The notes beneath the pieces were generated by a model. That model was not told where the DNA came from and made no database searches. It saw only the letters and a list, made by a program, of their open reading frames with translations. Below, one piece after another: positions 12,123 through 12,262 of a stretch of 12,262 nt of DNA (its first letter is position 1; each line of letters starts with the position of its first letter). Both the position numbers and the translations under genes were made by a program. The stretch comes from Bacteroidales bacterium (GTDB lineage: Bacteria; Bacteroidota; Bacteroidia; Bacteroidales; WCHB1-69): contig JAISTU010000203.1 in NCBI GenBank assembly GCA_031272415.1, positions 1 to 12,262 on the forward strand. The letters run 5' to 3'.

Positions 12123-12262
12123 TTGTTGATAAAGGAACAAAAGTGCGTCGCCGCCGGATTGCCTGTGCCTCAAATCACAAACGAAGGCAGCGATTTTTGG
12201 ATTACGTTCAGAAAAGATATTTACAACAGGGAAGAGTTGAGTAATAGAGGGCTTAATGAAAG
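12123..12262 (+). pseudogene. 5'-truncated remnant of an AlbA/RecG-like ATP-binding protein
   Basis: The frame is open from 12096 to the window end and, from about 12153, reads AAGLPVPQITNEGSDFWITF followed by RKDIYNREELSNRGLNER. This matches, from memory, the (K/R)EAGLPEPEF...DFWVTFRKD...LGLNERQ region near the C-terminus of AlbA_2/Schlafen-type putative transcriptional regulators, often annotated as ATP-dependent DNA helicase RecG-like. The roughly 350 N-terminal residues are missing: a TAA at 12093 closes the frame and murG lies beyond on the other strand. No ATG starts the frame; only TTG codons at 12123 and 12126 exist. I read it as a decayed 3' fragment that continues past the window. 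Confidence 0.5.

Overview
The window looks like chromosomal DNA of a low-GC Bacteroidota species, most likely of the Bacteroidales. Four things point there. The Bat (aerotolerance) genes are of the Bacteroides type. A DUF3822-type gene sits next to rsmD. Promoter-like TAnnTTTG boxes replace -35/-10 signals. No clear Shine-Dalgarno sequence precedes any gene. This assignment rests on gene content and signals only.

Layout: (1) 1-476 is a repeat-rich intergenic stretch with a candidate promoter at 383-390. (2) 477-4467 is a plus-strand operon of five tightly packed genes: a membrane-anchored unknown protein, a DUF3822-type protein, rsmD (16S rRNA methyltransferase), a YicC-family endoribonuclease and a secreted YD-repeat protein. 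Two junctions are 4-nt overlaps (GTGA, ATGA). (3) 4468-4881 is intergenic with a second repeat locus. (4) 4882-8996 is a bat locus in which batB and batC form one continuous reading frame, followed by batD; batA, batE and moxR are not adjacent. (5) 8997-9475 separates the convergent bat and mur genes and holds a third repeat copy and an unrelated 162-bp inverted-repeat element. (6) 11960-9476 on the minus strand is murG-murC, overlapping by 11 nt, with no other dcw-cluster gene beside it. (7) 11961-12262 holds the murG promoter, a degenerate repeat and a 5'-truncated remnant of an AlbA/RecG-like ATP-binding protein that runs off the end.

How the genes work together: MurG and MurC act in peptidoglycan precursor synthesis (lipid II formation and L-alanine addition). 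BatB/BatC/BatD are envelope proteins expected to form a complex through the von Willebrand A domain and the TPR region. RsmD and YicC both act on RNA. The unknown TM protein and the DUF3822 protein probably work as a pair.

The most unusual content is in the gaps. A dispersed palindromic repeat family is built from two arm types (A and B), each ending in GTTCAGAC and carrying AATC every 9 nt with a fixed last step (9,9,10 or 9,9,11). It occurs at three loci, in both orientations, at two of them joined to GAGACG-type hairpins that keep their pairing while the stem sequence changes. The batB-batC fusion also hinges on a 7-A run: one A fewer or one more would separate the two proteins.
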